Assembly (NCBI GenBank): GCA_020081605.1
Contig: JAHREC010000045.1
Span: forward strand, 806,001 to 870,000
DNA: 64,000 bases
From: Albifimbria verrucaria
Lineage: Eukaryota; Ascomycota; Sordariomycetes; Hypocreales; Stachybotryaceae
Reading direction: 5' to 3'
The position numbers were made by a program, and so were the translations under genes. Position 1 is the first letter of the stretch. Each line of letters begins with the position of its first letter. Of the stretch, positions 50,011 to 61,453 are shown in pieces. The notes beneath the pieces were generated by a model, which made no database searches, was not told the DNA's origin, and worked only from the letters and a program-made list of their open reading frames with translations.

Positions 50011-50469
50011 TATCCAAGAATTCTGAGTATTTCTTGGATTTGACGGCTGTTTCGTGACAGAGGTATGTAAAACTGAGACTGGTTGGGTGCTCATTTGAAG
50101 GGCTCCGCCTAACGCAGGTGGTATGTACTAGAAGTTGCGCAAACGTTGGCCACGCCTTTGTTGTATATTGGCGATGCACAAAACACTCCAGAAATTGGAA
50201 ATGGTATATTCACGGGATTAGTCATAGAGAAATGGGGCATTAGCATTGCAGGTATGTCTAGCCACTGATCCTGCATATGCACGCTGCCCAGATGGTCACA
50301 TTTTATCAGTCTATCGAATGTGGATCAACAGGTTGGCGTAAAGCACACCATTCGCGGTCAATCGCCGACACAGGCCTAAAAGAACAGGCTGAACCACCTG
50401 GAGAAGACTTGAAGTAATTTGAAGCTGACATTTTCTAATCTCGTACAAACACGCCGTCGCCGAATTGCA

Positions 50470-52704
50470 TTACGACTTATTGAGAATGTGGTCCGCAATT
50501 TTCTCCGCCAACGCATCTTTTGCTTGTTAGCAGGGCAAGATAGAAGAAAGAGGCCAGTTAAACTTACAGACGGTAGCGGAGGGTTGACCTGGAGGCAGGA
50601 AAGGGAATATTGACGCGTCCACAACCCTGAGGTTCTCGGCACCAATCACCCGCCCATTGTTGTCAACGACCGCCTTGGGATCATTGGATTTGCCCATTCG
50701 ATTTGTGCCAGCGGCATTATACACAGGGTTGGCGCTCTCACGAATGATTTCGAGGATTTGCTCGTCGGTAGTTATGTCAGCGCCTGGGTATGCCTCGGCG
50801 ATCACGATGGGCTTAATGGCTTTGGTGTTGAACAGTTGGCGCCCACGGCGGAATGCGGCAATAGCAAGCTCCTGATCTCGAGGGTCTGTAAGCCAGTTGG
50901 GGCTGATGACAGGGTTGACTGCTGTATCGGGAGAAGAGATGGAGACGTTGCCACGAGAGAATGTCGAGACGAGCCCAACAGAAGCTGCGACATACTGCTT
51001 CCCGTCACCAACTGTCGGGTTGCTGTCGTCTCCAGTTCCAAAGTAAGCGTCAAGGACGAGATACTGCAGGTTTGGCCAGTCCGCAGGAAAGATTTGTTAA
51101 GCGACTTCAAGGTAGACTCAGAGACCATGTCACTTGGCACCTTCTCAAACGCTGTAAAATAATTAGTCACACACCCCATACGTTATCAAATTCCGATATG
51201 TTCTTCATCAAAGGTAGAAAGATTTGTATAAACACCATACCTGCAAAGTCTCCACCCACGTTTGTCATGATTCCAGTTCTCTTTTCGTTGTACTCCTGGA
51301 TGGCCGAAGCAAGGTATTCTGGCTGACCTAGGCTGCTATGCGTGATGAGATCAACTTCAAATGTAGGTCCGACCAAGACATTATCCTACAATTGTTAGTG
51401 GCAAGTCATAAGACAGGTCGGAAAACGCTCTGCCATTGTGATTGAGATTCTGAATGACTTACACCCATGTTTTGACCTACACCGGGTCGATCGGCAACAA
51501 CTTTGATTCCAAGCTTATCAAGCACCTTTTGTCACCAATTCCAGAAACCATGAGTAATTGAGGCGATCTCATCTGTTTTGGCTGGTCAGTATAATTCGAC
51601 AACTCGGACAAGCATGCATCTTACAACTCCTGACGATACGATAACCTCACGTTTGGCTGTGAGGGTGTACTCTACGCCACCACTATTAACAACGACACCT
51701 GATGCGACATTGCCGTCCTTGAATAGGATGCGCTTCGCTAATGTGGACTTGTAAATCAAGAGATTTGTAGTCTTAAGCAGGGCTTCGCGTAGGAAATCCG
51801 TCGACGAGCTGCGAGTTTGTGTATCTGGACGAAGTGTGTTGGCCATCCAGGAAGAGCCCAGAAGAGTTCCACCGTAGAAGCTAGGAATCGAATGAATGCC
51901 TTGAGCCTCGAATGCCAATTTAAGCCAGGAAGATATGGAGTTTACCCAGGAAGGATAGCTGATATACATGGGGCCACCGGATGTGCTCCAGTGTTCCTTA
52001 GTGTGTCCCGCTGTTGAGTTGACTGGGCGTTTGGCGTTTTGAGGTGGAGTATACTTGTAGGTTCGAGTAAAGTATGGCATCAATTTATCCAGAGTATAAC
52101 TCTGATCACCTACTTCGTCTGCCCATTTCTTGAAACATCCTGTGGTTCCCCTGTGAGATGGTCAATGGACGTGTATGATCTCAAGTAAGAGATGATAACG
52201 TACCGTATTTGCCAAAGAAAATTCCGTCCACTTGACCCCCAAGGACTTTTCCGGAGTCGTACAAGAGTGATCTGCCTCCTAATTGCTGTATGATAACGGT
52301 CAGAGAGATAAACTCCCAGCATGTCAGATGCTGTTCTGAACACTCACCGGTTGCGGTTCCGTATACATGTACCAGTCAAGGTATGGATTTTTGATTGCTG
52401 GGTCACTTCCAGTGAAGTATGATGCGTAAGCAGGGACTTGTGAGTAATTTCCATTGCTGAATTCGAAAAAGTCGCCTGCTTCAACGACGGCCACGGATAC
52501 CGACGACTGTGCAGCCAGTCGGCGTGCAAGGGTGAGGCCTGCTGTGCCACCACCCACCACAATGTAGTCAAACGAAGCAGGAAGTCCAGGAACCCCAAAG
52601 TGAGAGCCAAGTAGCCCTAAGCCCTTGATAGAGTCCTCATATGACGTAGAGGCTGCAACGGATGCAACCAGAGCCAGAAGAAATCGAGCAGATGTAACCA
52701 CCAT
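50470..52704 (-). CDS. Secreted GMC-family FAD oxidoreductase lacking both usual catalytic His (three frame breaks)
   Basis: Seven exons (52704-52348, 52285-52204, 52150-51625, 51572-51463, 51385-51241, 51151-50568, 50516-50470) encode about 617 residues. A signal peptide (MVVTSARFLLALVASVAAS) precedes the FAD-binding start YIVVGGGTAGLTLARRL. GMC signature 1 is GKVLGGSSGRNFLW, and signature 2 lies in SGVMRSPQLLMVSGIG. The C-terminal FAD motif is NGRVIGAENLRVVDASI. Where GMC oxidases have catalytic His-His/Asn, this protein reads NPVYNAAGTNRMG (Asn, codon AAT) and PPGQPSATVYALAEK (Gln, codon CAA). Single bases are missing at 52236-52240, 51525-51530 and 51086-51087. It is the neighbour of the terpene cyclase on the same strand. 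Its redox activity may be altered or lost. Confidence 0.88.
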
Positions 52705-53666
52705 GGTGCAGGAGTTGCAGATGACACAACGTGGGCATGAACGACGTGTGTTGCAATTAAATGACCCAAGTCCAAAGCTACTTCAAGAAATAGGCAGTCA
52801 CCTCCATGAAAGGCCACCCATATTCCACAAAATAGGGGCACATCAATGAAGCTTGCATCATGGGCCAAGCGATCGGTTAGCATGTACAGCTCAACAAGGC
52901 GAATGTGACCGAGGCTAATTCGGTGACAGTACAAGAATAGAAATTCGACATCTCCAATGAGACCATGTAAATCAAACCTAAAGCGAAGGATTCACCTCGT
53001 ATCTACCAGGCTGGGAACATACATCACAGCCTAGTCTGATGCACCCAAACAATCTGCCTTGAGCCCCACGTTCGGGCCAATGCCAGCGTTGCATTAATGA
53101 GACGCTGACATCGCTAGAAGAACATGGAGCGTTACATTAATGCTATGCTGACATTGGGGGCCTGGAACCGTTGCAACTCGCCATCGCCAAGACAAACGAT
53201 TGCCCATCCCAGGCCAGCCTCAGCATCATCCACACTCCACTTCGCATCTGTTCCCAGAAGCACGGGTAATCTGACATTAAAGTGAGGCGCTCATCTTGGC
53301 ACCACGCTCCGGGCAAGAGGGATTGCATTCCCTGCTTTGCAAGTCCTTGCCCTTGGCGGCTGACGCCCAAGGGCAAAGCTAGACATGCAGCTAATTGGGT
53401 GGATTGCGGCCGGATCTTCACCTGCCTTGTTGGATCATAGGTGCTCCGGATCTAGTTCAAGATGTGCGATGCTTTGTGTGAGATGGTGTAATGGCAAGCA
53501 TTCGTGTAAGGGACTAAAACCCGGTAATTTCACTAATTGACAAATCACATCTCTCTATTTGCTCAATTTTCTGGGTTAAAATGACTAAGAAACAAGCAAA
53601 GCATAACAACGGTTTAGAAGCTCAACATCCCGGATATGATAGCAACAGGCATGAATTTGTGTCATC
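52705..53666. promoter_or_regulatory. Intergenic region with imperfect direct repeats
   Basis: Nearly 1 kb between the GMC start and the terpene cyclase stop; it contains the GMC promoter. Two 26-base imperfect direct repeats lie at 53086-53111 and 53129-53154 (22 of 26 identical, core CATTAATG...TGACAT). A weaker related stretch is near 53271-53294. They could be regulator sites or chance. Confidence 0.35.
53086..53154. repeat. Pair of 26-base imperfect direct repeats
   Basis: Units at 53086-53111 and 53129-53154 begin GCGTT(G/A)CATTAATG and end GCTGACAT, with 22 of 26 positions equal and 43 bases from start to start. Confidence 0.6.
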
Positions 53667-55247
53667 TCACAGAACGATGCTCAACCCTCCCTTCATTGAC
53701 TCACATCCAAGCTTGTATCTACCAGAACATAAACTATACAGTCTCATTGTTAGTGGCTGTCCGCCCGGAATACGGAAAGTTCTTACCTCCAGCTCAAGTT
53801 TCCTGTACAGGCGTACTTGCAAGCAGTCGTGAATCTGGCTAGTTCTTCGTAAAGCTTTTTGTTTGAAGAGTATTCCTGCAAGAGCTGTCTCTCGGCTTCT
53901 TCCAGCTTTTGAATAGAAGAGCGAACAATCTCAGTAGCATAGTCAATAGCCGCCTGAACGGATCCTAGCTGCAGAGATAAGAGTGGGATCAAAGTGTCCA
54001 CTTGGCATTGGTCCTGGTGTTTCATCAGTACTGTGATATGCAGAAAGTCCTCTCATGGGTAATCTTACCACTTCCTTCTTAATTGACAATATGTCGTTTT
54101 CCCTAGAATTGGTTAATGGATCTCATGATATGGCCAGCGCTCCAGAGTTAAGAGCCCTTACGTGGAGATGATGACATTGGTTTCATGCCAAATTGTCTTC
54201 ATAAGTTCATGTTCCAAAACTTCTTGAGGAAGAGCAATTCCAAGAGCATATCTATAACAGACCATGTCAGTTGATTGTGAAACTTGAAAGGGTATTGACA
54301 TACTCTTGAATTGCCAGGCATGTCCCGACAGCGCTTGATCCCATGCGGCGGCGCATATAGTCATCAACGGAGGGGAGAGCATGAGTTTGCTGGAACATGT
54401 GCTCTTCCTCGGTCATTTCGATGAAGAACCGAAGCTCATCCATGAACTTTCTGATCTGGGCTATAAATGCGAACAGGTCAACATCCCTCACTCAGATTAC
54501 AATGGATGAGGTACTACCAGACATTCTGTGCATCTTTTGACTAGTATGTCTGCGATAGGCTTGAAGTTGGTGACAATCGGATTTGTCGAAATGCTCACGA
54601 GTTTCTTAGGATCTGTATTTGGGGTGAGACTTGCTTCTAGATATCGCAGTGTCTCCCTTCGAAAGACACAGGATTGTTCAAAATCGTCAATCAGAGACGA
54701 GAACTCGTGGGAATCAGTTTCTATTGTTTCTTTTAGTTCCAATTTCAAGTGACAACGGTTTACAGGACTTACCGTCGTCCCAGGCAAAGAGCTTGGACTT
54801 GTTAGTGCATGTTGATTAGAGAAGTGGATTGTTTGCATACCCAAGTCGAGAACAAGGTTCCAACAAGCAAAGCCTCAAATGTCACTGCAAAGGTAAACCA
54901 CGAAGCCCCGAAGAGAGGAATCTTGAACCGATTCATCTTCTGAAGTCGCGCATTGTCCGGGGCAGTTGAGCAGATCCTGTGCAACTGTTAGGGACGACCC
55001 TGACAACTTTGTAAATCCGTGTAAGTTACCATTCTAGTGTCTTGTCCAGTTCTTTCTCTAATCGCTCTATCTCGGGATGGATCGCAGTGGGCCAGTGGCT
55101 TGTTAATTCTTCAAGGTCTGGGATCCTGATCTGGGCGCCACGCATGAACGCCACGAGTCGATGTCTCGCATCGGGAGTGTAAGGGTCCGCACGGGGAGCG
55201 GGAATATCCACTACGTGAGATACGGATTCTGAGATCTTAGCAGTCAT
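53667..55247 (-). CDS. Class I terpene cyclase (sesquiterpene-synthase-like)
   Basis: Nine exons (55247-55030, 54976-54841, 54797-54773, 54729-54518, 54455-54304, 54251-54162, 54102-54069, 54013-53787, 53718-53667) join without any frame break into 381 residues. An acceptor six bases later in exon 3 would give 379. The aspartate-rich metal site is FAWDDETIETDS (near residue 123). The second site is the canonical NSE triad NDILSIKKE (residues 280-288). The terminal Arg-Tyr pair (NLSWRYKLG) that contacts diphosphate is also present. The protein is all-helical, and its length fits fungal sesquiterpene synthases such as presilphiperfolanol or pentalenene-type enzymes. It should ionise farnesyl diphosphate and cyclise it; the product is unknown. 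No signal peptide, so cytosolic. It is the core enzyme of the surrounding cluster. Confidence 0.88.
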
Positions 55248-56229
55248 TGTTGACGATGTTTAGCGGTAGTCTTGATGAAAATGCAAAAAGATTGTGTTGA
55301 TCTCGAAGTGTTCCAGAAGGGAGTGAGACTCAAGCCGATACTACCATATCTAACACTTGCACAACAACTGAGAGCCTATCTCCTCTGCCTATCATCTCAG
55401 ATCACATGTGCCCAATCGATCCAAGCCTCGAACCAAGTAATCCTTTACAAACCCTGCAGCTCGTGGTTTCCAATACCCCTGGATCATCCCTGGATCAATT
55501 GCTTTCACAGCCATCCTGCAAGAATCCTTGACAGGCTTCACACAATGATTCTCAGAGACCATTCTGCCCCGTCGGGCTGTCCTCAGTAAGAAGCATGGGA
55601 CAACAATTCTTGGCGAGTCTGAAAACGTTGGTGGCACTCGCATCATATCCAGGATCGGTCACTGTACTGTGTGGAGGGGCGTACATCTCGCACGGTGTAC
55701 CTGGCCCTGGTCTAAGAAGATGGTGGTCAGATCGGAGCCTCATTGGAGTTGATGCAGCTTGGCCTCAGGTGAAGTCAACGCGCGCATATACGTCTTAAAC
55801 GAGGAATAATAGTTACATCAGGATCTATGGGTTTGCTACTGAGCATCCTCCCACCTGCTAGATTTGGAGATCTTGGCATACAAATGACCGGAGGAAATGT
55901 CCTCAGCTTTGCTGCAATAAGGGGCCTGGGCTGAGAATCCTCCTCGCCGTCTTCCATACATGGGGTTGAGGAAGTTGGGCGATGGTGGCTTGGGAAGATC
56001 GCAGGGCTTAATTGTCAGGGCGAGTTGACACCCACACACATCTGTAGCATGCCATGCAAGCAAGTCTGAGCACGTTTTCTGGTGGTATTGATCTTGTAAG
56101 CCTTTGGAGCAACTGTCTTGCCAGGCGATCTCCATGTCATCTTATGAATTGTAAACAAGCCCTTCTCTTCTTTTTTTGCAAAAACTGCCACGAGATAAGG
56201 CATACTCAGAATTGTACCTACAGGACCCA
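55248..56229. promoter_or_regulatory. Divergent promoter region of cyclase and PTH11-like gene
   Basis: About 980 bases separate the divergent cyclase (minus) and membrane-protein (plus) starts. Short open frames inside show no domain. Any cluster-specific regulator would be expected to bind here; no clear palindrome was identified by eye. Confidence 0.45.
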
Positions 56230-57501
56230 ATGGCGTCTGGTGAACTAGCTACTGATGGCAGAAATGCCATCATCATCATTACGATCCTCGGCGTGACATC
56301 TACTGTCTGCACTTTCACACGGCTATGGATCCGTCGGAAAGGCCTCCTAGGCGCGGATGACTACACCTTAGCATTTGCGCTGGTCATGTTGTGGGCACAA
56401 TCAGCAGGAGGCTACATTCGTAAGTGAAGCCACGGTTTTAAGTGTCACTCACTGCTCCAAACTAATCCTTTGCCGTGTATAGTTGCAATACTTGGTGGCG
56501 AGGGTAAGCCCTTTGTGACTTTGACCCCAGACGAGATTGAATGGCTGTTCAAGGTATGGACCTTGCATAACAAGCAATCGCAACCGACTTCATACTCACC
56601 ACGAGACTGGCAGATGTTTTACTGGCCGGCACTGGGCTATACAATTCTGATTGTCTCGATTAAGACGTCCATCTTGCTCTCCTACAAGCGTATCTTCGGT
56701 CACAACAAAACCACACGTATACATATCTATATACTGCTAGGGCTTTCCTGGGCCTGGGGATTGCTGTGTTCTTTACATGCACCTTCCAATGCTGGCCAAT
56801 TGAGAAGGCTTGGAAGCCAATGATGCCAGGAAAATGCATCAACCTTCTTGACTATCTTTGGGGCAACTCAGTATCCAACTTTATCATCGATTGGCTAATT
56901 CTCGCTGTGCCAATTGTGCCAGTGTGGAAACTTCAGATGGGCATTGTTCAGAAGTCCCTCGTAGCGGGCTCGTTTGCTCTGGGTTCAATGTGAGACCATT
57001 CCTCCTGGCAATACGATCAGAACTAACAACTATACAGTGCCTGCGTTGCGAGCACTTACCGAGGAGCCTCAACGGCCACAATCAATGTCAATGATTTCTC
57101 AAGTAAGTATAGATATACCCTTTCGATATCCTCGTACTAACTCAATTACTCAAGGATCCGTATTTGCGGCATCAATTGGAACATTCATCGAGCCGAACTC
57201 TGCTATCATATCTGCTTGCTTGCCATTCTTTGGTAGTTTGATAGGGAGAAAGCTCCCCAAAAAGCTAGGCTATGGCTCAAAGTCCTTCAACCGCTTACAC
57301 TCTGGCACAAATCCACAAAGCCACTCTGGCATGAATTCCAAGGTCGGCCAGCACTCCAAACCTGTCATAACCAAACATTCCGTCACCACCGTCAGCTCCA
57401 CCAATAAATGGGGAGGAGATGATCATGAGCTCAATAGCTATACAGTTTTGGCAACGTCTGGGAGTCGTGTCCGGCCTGATTCGGCCCAATCACTGGTTTA
57501 G
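56230..57501 (+). CDS. PTH11-like / fungal-rhodopsin-domain seven-helix membrane protein (one frame break)
   Basis: Five exons (56230-56419, 56483-56553, 56614-56989, 57038-57102, 57155-57501) encode about 349 residues. Hydrophobic helices are visible at AIIIITILGVTSTVCTF, YTLAFALVMLWAQSAGGYI, WPALGYTILIVSIKTSILL, IYILLGLSWAWGLAVFFTC, FIIDWLILAVPIVPVWKL, VAGSFALGSIACVAS and ASIGTFIEPNSAIISACLPF. The pattern includes G-A-D-D-Y after helix 1 (RRKGLLGADDYTLAF), L-S-Y-K-R-I-F, the C-W-P loop and E-P-N late. It matches the fungal rhodopsin/PTH11-type family. A Ser-rich cytosolic tail of about 90 residues follows. One base is missing at about 56757-56763. The role is unknown: sensing, or in cluster context possibly a membrane scaffold. 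Confidence 0.82.
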
Positions 57502-57770
57502 TTACCATTCAGTTTCTTCTCTTACTCTAAGCTAGTGATATAAGCAGGAATATTGGAGTTGTATCAGGTGTATTGTATAAGTGGTTCATTATTTTACCCA
57601 TCCAGAAAATACCAATATGTATGTTTAAAGATGCCTTGGTTCTACGTGTGAACAAGAGGAGTACCAGAGCAGTAAGCTATTTTTATTTTTGCCTGTAAAT
57701 GAAGCTAAACGAGTGACTACTTGGTTGGTATGAAGAAGACTTTTTTTTCCCTTCCTGATGCTGTTCTCCT

Positions 57771-58821
57771 TCATGCTTTTGGTTTAGATGCCGTATGCAC
57801 AAATCTGAGGGCCAGTGTTAGTGTTTTCGTGATCTTCAACCTTATATTTGGATGAACAAAATAAGCTTACATTGTCAGGTAGAACTGCTTCGCCTCGTGG
57901 TTCTGCTGTAGGTCTTGTTCCGCTTCTGCTACTACTCTCTTGGCGTCGTCCTCATCCATGAAACCCTGATGAGTCAAGATGGCAGTGCCTGCAGTAGCTA
58001 GGAACCTGGAGAAATTCCCCAATGTCAACTCTCCCATTTTCTTCTCTTGGTCTGTTTCTGCCCATTTTCCCAATGGCCATTTGAAGACGTGCTCAGCAAT
58101 ATCAACGAAACCTAATTGCTGCATACGTTCTACATGCTTGGTGGTAGCATAATAGTCAAGCCCGCTTTTTCCCAACTTTTCTGTGCGAGGTGACCAAATC
58201 GAATAAACGGGGATGCTTCTGGGTTGTCAGCCTGGGTGGCTCCGGCCCTGAACGGGTGGCAGACATCCAAAGTTCCAGTCGCCCTCCAGGGGCTAAATGC
58301 GTCCATGCCTTGCTCAGAAGGCCAGGCCAATCATGGATCCCAGATGTCAGCATCCGCCCATGCATGAAGTCAAAGCTTTGAGGCTCAAAATCCCACACGG
58401 AGTCGGCATCATGCTTCAGGTATGTGAGATTAGAAACAGACGGAGGGGCCTTTGGAAGCACCAAGTCCGTTGCCAAAACTTGTGCCGTAGGCCAAGCACG
58501 GGCCATTGACGTTGCCCAAATGCCAGTTCCAGTACCTATATCCAGTATTGTCCTAAGATTGCTAGGAAGGGGTGTTTTGTGAAGGTTATTGCCAAGTGTC
58601 AGCAACCACACTTGGTGTTGAAGATCTATCGAACTGTCAACGCGCGATGGGGTCAAGAGCTGTATTTCGTCATACCAAGGCGGTTTTTCTCGTCCTGTTG
58701 ATTGTTTATAATCAATATTTCTTGTGAACTCTTACCAACTTAGGTCACAAGACTGTGTGTGACTTACCACGTCGTCCGGCTTTGTCATAATGTAAATGTC
58801 TGATTTGTCTGTGGCTGTCAT
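57771..58821 (-). CDS. SAM-dependent class I methyltransferase (three frame breaks)
   Basis: Exons 58821-58768, 58694-57871 and 57804-57771 encode about 304 residues. Motif I for S-adenosylmethionine is ILDIGTGTGIWATSMARAWP, and an acidic residue ends strand 2 (AQVLATDLVLP). Then come SFDFMHGRMLTSGIHDW and the post-motif LAPGGRLELLDV. The general layout is that of LaeA-like/small-molecule methyltransferases in fungal clusters. One base is missing at exon 2's first bases (58694), one in the A run 58269-58271 and one in the C run 58162-58164; with all three the length is divisible by three and the domain is continuous. It likely methylates an oxygen or carbon of the pathway product, or acts as a regulator; sequence alone does not decide. 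Confidence 0.82.
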
Positions 58822-59439
58822 CTTGAAATACCTAGGTCTTGTGCGCTCGATTTCCCAAAACGATATCTGGATAATATTGGGATGTGATTCACAGTAAATG
58901 GAGCTTCGAAATACGCATGTAGCTTATGTATATGTTTATTGGCTATTCTGGACGGCGCCAGGGTTAAATACCTTGGGACGCAAGCACCCCTTACCTCTAC
59001 CCCAGTCAGCAAATGCACCGGCGGAGAGGCACAGAAAGAATCATCTTGTATGTAGCCACACCCCACTGTAAGCCTATATGCGTTTCCTGGATTGATTCGC
59101 CGGGTTCATTCTCTCACAACTCTGTAAACGTACACACAAGCATACGGCATGCTCGCTTCATCAGCCAGACAAGGCATTAACTGGCACAGATAAAATCTTG
59201 GTAGATATCCATATGTAAATAAATGAGCGGCCAGCTATTAAAACTGTCTAATCCTTTTGAAGCATACGAATCTGACTTTTATCGAGACAGCCAGTCCATT
59301 CAATGCTGTATTTGAAGATGATCAGGACGAGACGAAGATATTTACTAAACCCCAATCTGAATAATAGGCCTCCCAGATCCATATTTTCTTCCAGCACCGA
59401 TCCTCAGAATAAAGCAGGAACCCATTCGGGCCCCTTTAT
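58822..59439. other. Intergenic region, no gene seen
   Basis: About 620 bases between the methyltransferase promoter and the hydrolase 3' end (both genes on the minus strand). No further feature. Confidence 0.5.
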
Positions 59440-60219
59440 CTAGGCACATCCTCCAGTAGCTTTCTCCAGAGCCTGCACAGCGGTAGTAGTGATCTTATCC
59501 ACAAGCTCACTGTTCTTGGTGAACCAAGGAGAGTGGCCAGCGCTGATCTTGAGAACCTCAGACTTTGCATTGCCAGCGAACATCTCCTGATACTGAGGAG
59601 GAGCTGCTTGATCATTCTCGCAGATCAAATAAGTTGAAGGGAGGTAGGTGTAAGCAGTCCTGGTGAGCTCCGTGGTCTGGACAGCGTATGACTGGTTAAT
59701 TATCTTGGACTCCCAGAACTCAGCTTCCTTGGTGGGAAGATCGTTGTAGAGAATCTTGGCGGCATCCTTAAGGCTGAATCTGCCATCAGGGTAGACCACA
59801 TTGTTTGGTGATTCACCAAAGGTGCCAAGAACTGATTGGCCAATGGTAAGGATAAAGGCAGCGAAGTAAAACAAGTGGATGACTCCACCAGACAGGCCCT
59901 TTTCCTTGCGCTTGGTCCAGGTAAGCTCCTCGGGAATTGCCTGGCTGCCTACCAGTCCTCCATAAGAGTGCATCAAAACAAGGACTGGCTTTCCTTCTTT
60001 CTCAATGAGCCTTTTAAGTTCATTCTGAACCACTTGAGCATCATCGATTAAGGATTTTGAAGTGAAGTTGGGCTTGTCTTGACCAGTCAAACTAGGAAGT
60101 GTAGGATGAACGACATGAAAATGCCGTGCCTCAAGGGCGTTGGTCAGCTTATTGTAAACTTCAGGAAGCTGAAAGGATCCTTGCACGAAAAGAATGGAGG
60201 GTCTTGGTGAAGGGCCCAT
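59440..60219 (-). CDS. Alpha/beta hydrolase
   Basis: A single exon of 259 residues, no frame break. The fold begins with PSILFVQGSFQLPEVYNKL; the His-Gly oxyanion region is replaced by Q-G-S-F. The nucleophile elbow is VLVLMHSYGGLVGSQ with Ser near residue 85. The acid lies in TYLICENDQAAPP and the catalytic His in ISAGHSPWFT. No signal peptide is evident. Small hydrolases of this kind in fungal clusters cleave esters or lactones, or act as dehydratases or cyclases on pathway intermediates. It sits between methyltransferase and P450, supporting a tailoring role. The substrate is unknown. Confidence 0.88.
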   Translation of the reverse strand: MGPSPRPSILFVQGSFQLPEVYNKLTNALEARHFHVVHPTLPSLTGQDKPNFTSKSLIDDAQVVQNELKRLIEKEGKPVLVLMHSYGGLVGSQAIPEELTWTKRKEKGLSGGVIHLFYFAAFILTIGQSVLGTFGESPNNVVYPDGRFSLKDAAKILYNDLPTKEAEFWESKIINQSYAVQTTELTRTAYTYLPSTYLICENDQAAPPQYQEMFAGNAKSEVLKISAGHSPWFTKNSELVDKITTTAVQALEKATGGCA

Positions 60220-61453
60220 GATGACTTGAGTTTGATCAGACAGAAGTTGACGAGAAGAGGGTGCTTCGGACTGAATTCACTTGCAGCGTGAACGCCTTGC
60301 AGAGTCAAGAGAAAGGGACCTTTATTGCATTTCAAACCACGTGTCTGAACCAATAAAAGAACTGTCCAGGGTATAATTGGCCAAATTAACTCTTGCGTAA
60401 GCTCGAGTTCATAGCGCGCTCACCGCAGACAATAAACACACTCGAAACTTGAGCCTCCGTCTTGAACCGAGTGGCCAACTTCACATTTCCACCCATGTCA
60501 CAATCTACCAACATACTCTCTAGAGTTCAGGGGTCAAGATGAGGCGACCAACCCCATTACAGGGTGTTGGCAGACTGGTTAAGGATCTTGGTGCATCTTC
60601 GGTGTGATTCAGCTCCGTCAACTCGAATGGTGTGCATAATACGGAGAGACTTGTTAGGCAACAGAAGAACTGTAGTGAGGGTCGCGTGTTGAGTTGTTGG
60701 ATTATTACCCATGCTGCCCTACACACCTACTAACTCAAGGTTACATTGCACCACCATCGGTCCCAGCTAGTTGGAAACTTCATGGTGACAATGTACACAG
60801 TGTGATCGCTCGAGTGGGGAGTTCCGGGGACCCCTGGCTATGCAGATGTCGGGCACAGCTGTCAGTGTGCGCGCAGGGTCTCCGCATTTCAAGCCTTGTC
60901 AGATCTCTGTTCGAGGGTCTCGACCAACGACATGCGGCTGTGATTGTCTCTCTTCGGGCTAGCTCAGCATAGGCGTTGGGAGCTGGAAGGACAAGACTGC
61001 CTTGTTATCACTAAACGTCCGTTCTTGCTTGGCCATCACCCAATTTTAGAAGATCAGCAAAGCGTATCTACTTCCTAAACGAGAGTGTGTCGCGATGCAG
61101 ACGCAAGCAACTAATCATTTCCTGGGCATTGTAAGTCTTCGCCGGATTTTTGCGCCATTATGGGTGTAGTAGCCCTGCCTGAGCCGTGCCACACCATACT
61201 CGGACATGGGCTAAGGCCATCTTATTGTATTCAGGATGCAATGATGACCACTAGGATCTGGTGTTGGCCGTCAAGGACTTTGAAGGAATGCTTGAACTCA
61301 GCTGTGGCGAAGGAGGCGAATTTGAATGAGAGTAAGCCGTGGTTGTAGTTCATGTTGTGTCCTCCTTGTCCAGAAAGCTGCCTTCCCCTCCAGTAGTCTC
61401 GAGAAAGAATTAACCAGCCTCTTCGAAGTTCCTGCATCTCCCAGTGAGGCAAT
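60220..61453. promoter_or_regulatory. Divergent intergenic region of hydrolase and P450
   Basis: About 1.2 kb between divergent starts; both promoters must lie here. Short open frames carry no domain, and no repeat was noticed. Confidence 0.45.

Noticed and set aside
50758..51162. Plus-strand open frames opposite the GMC gene
   Set aside because: They are antisense shadows of the large GMC exon 6.
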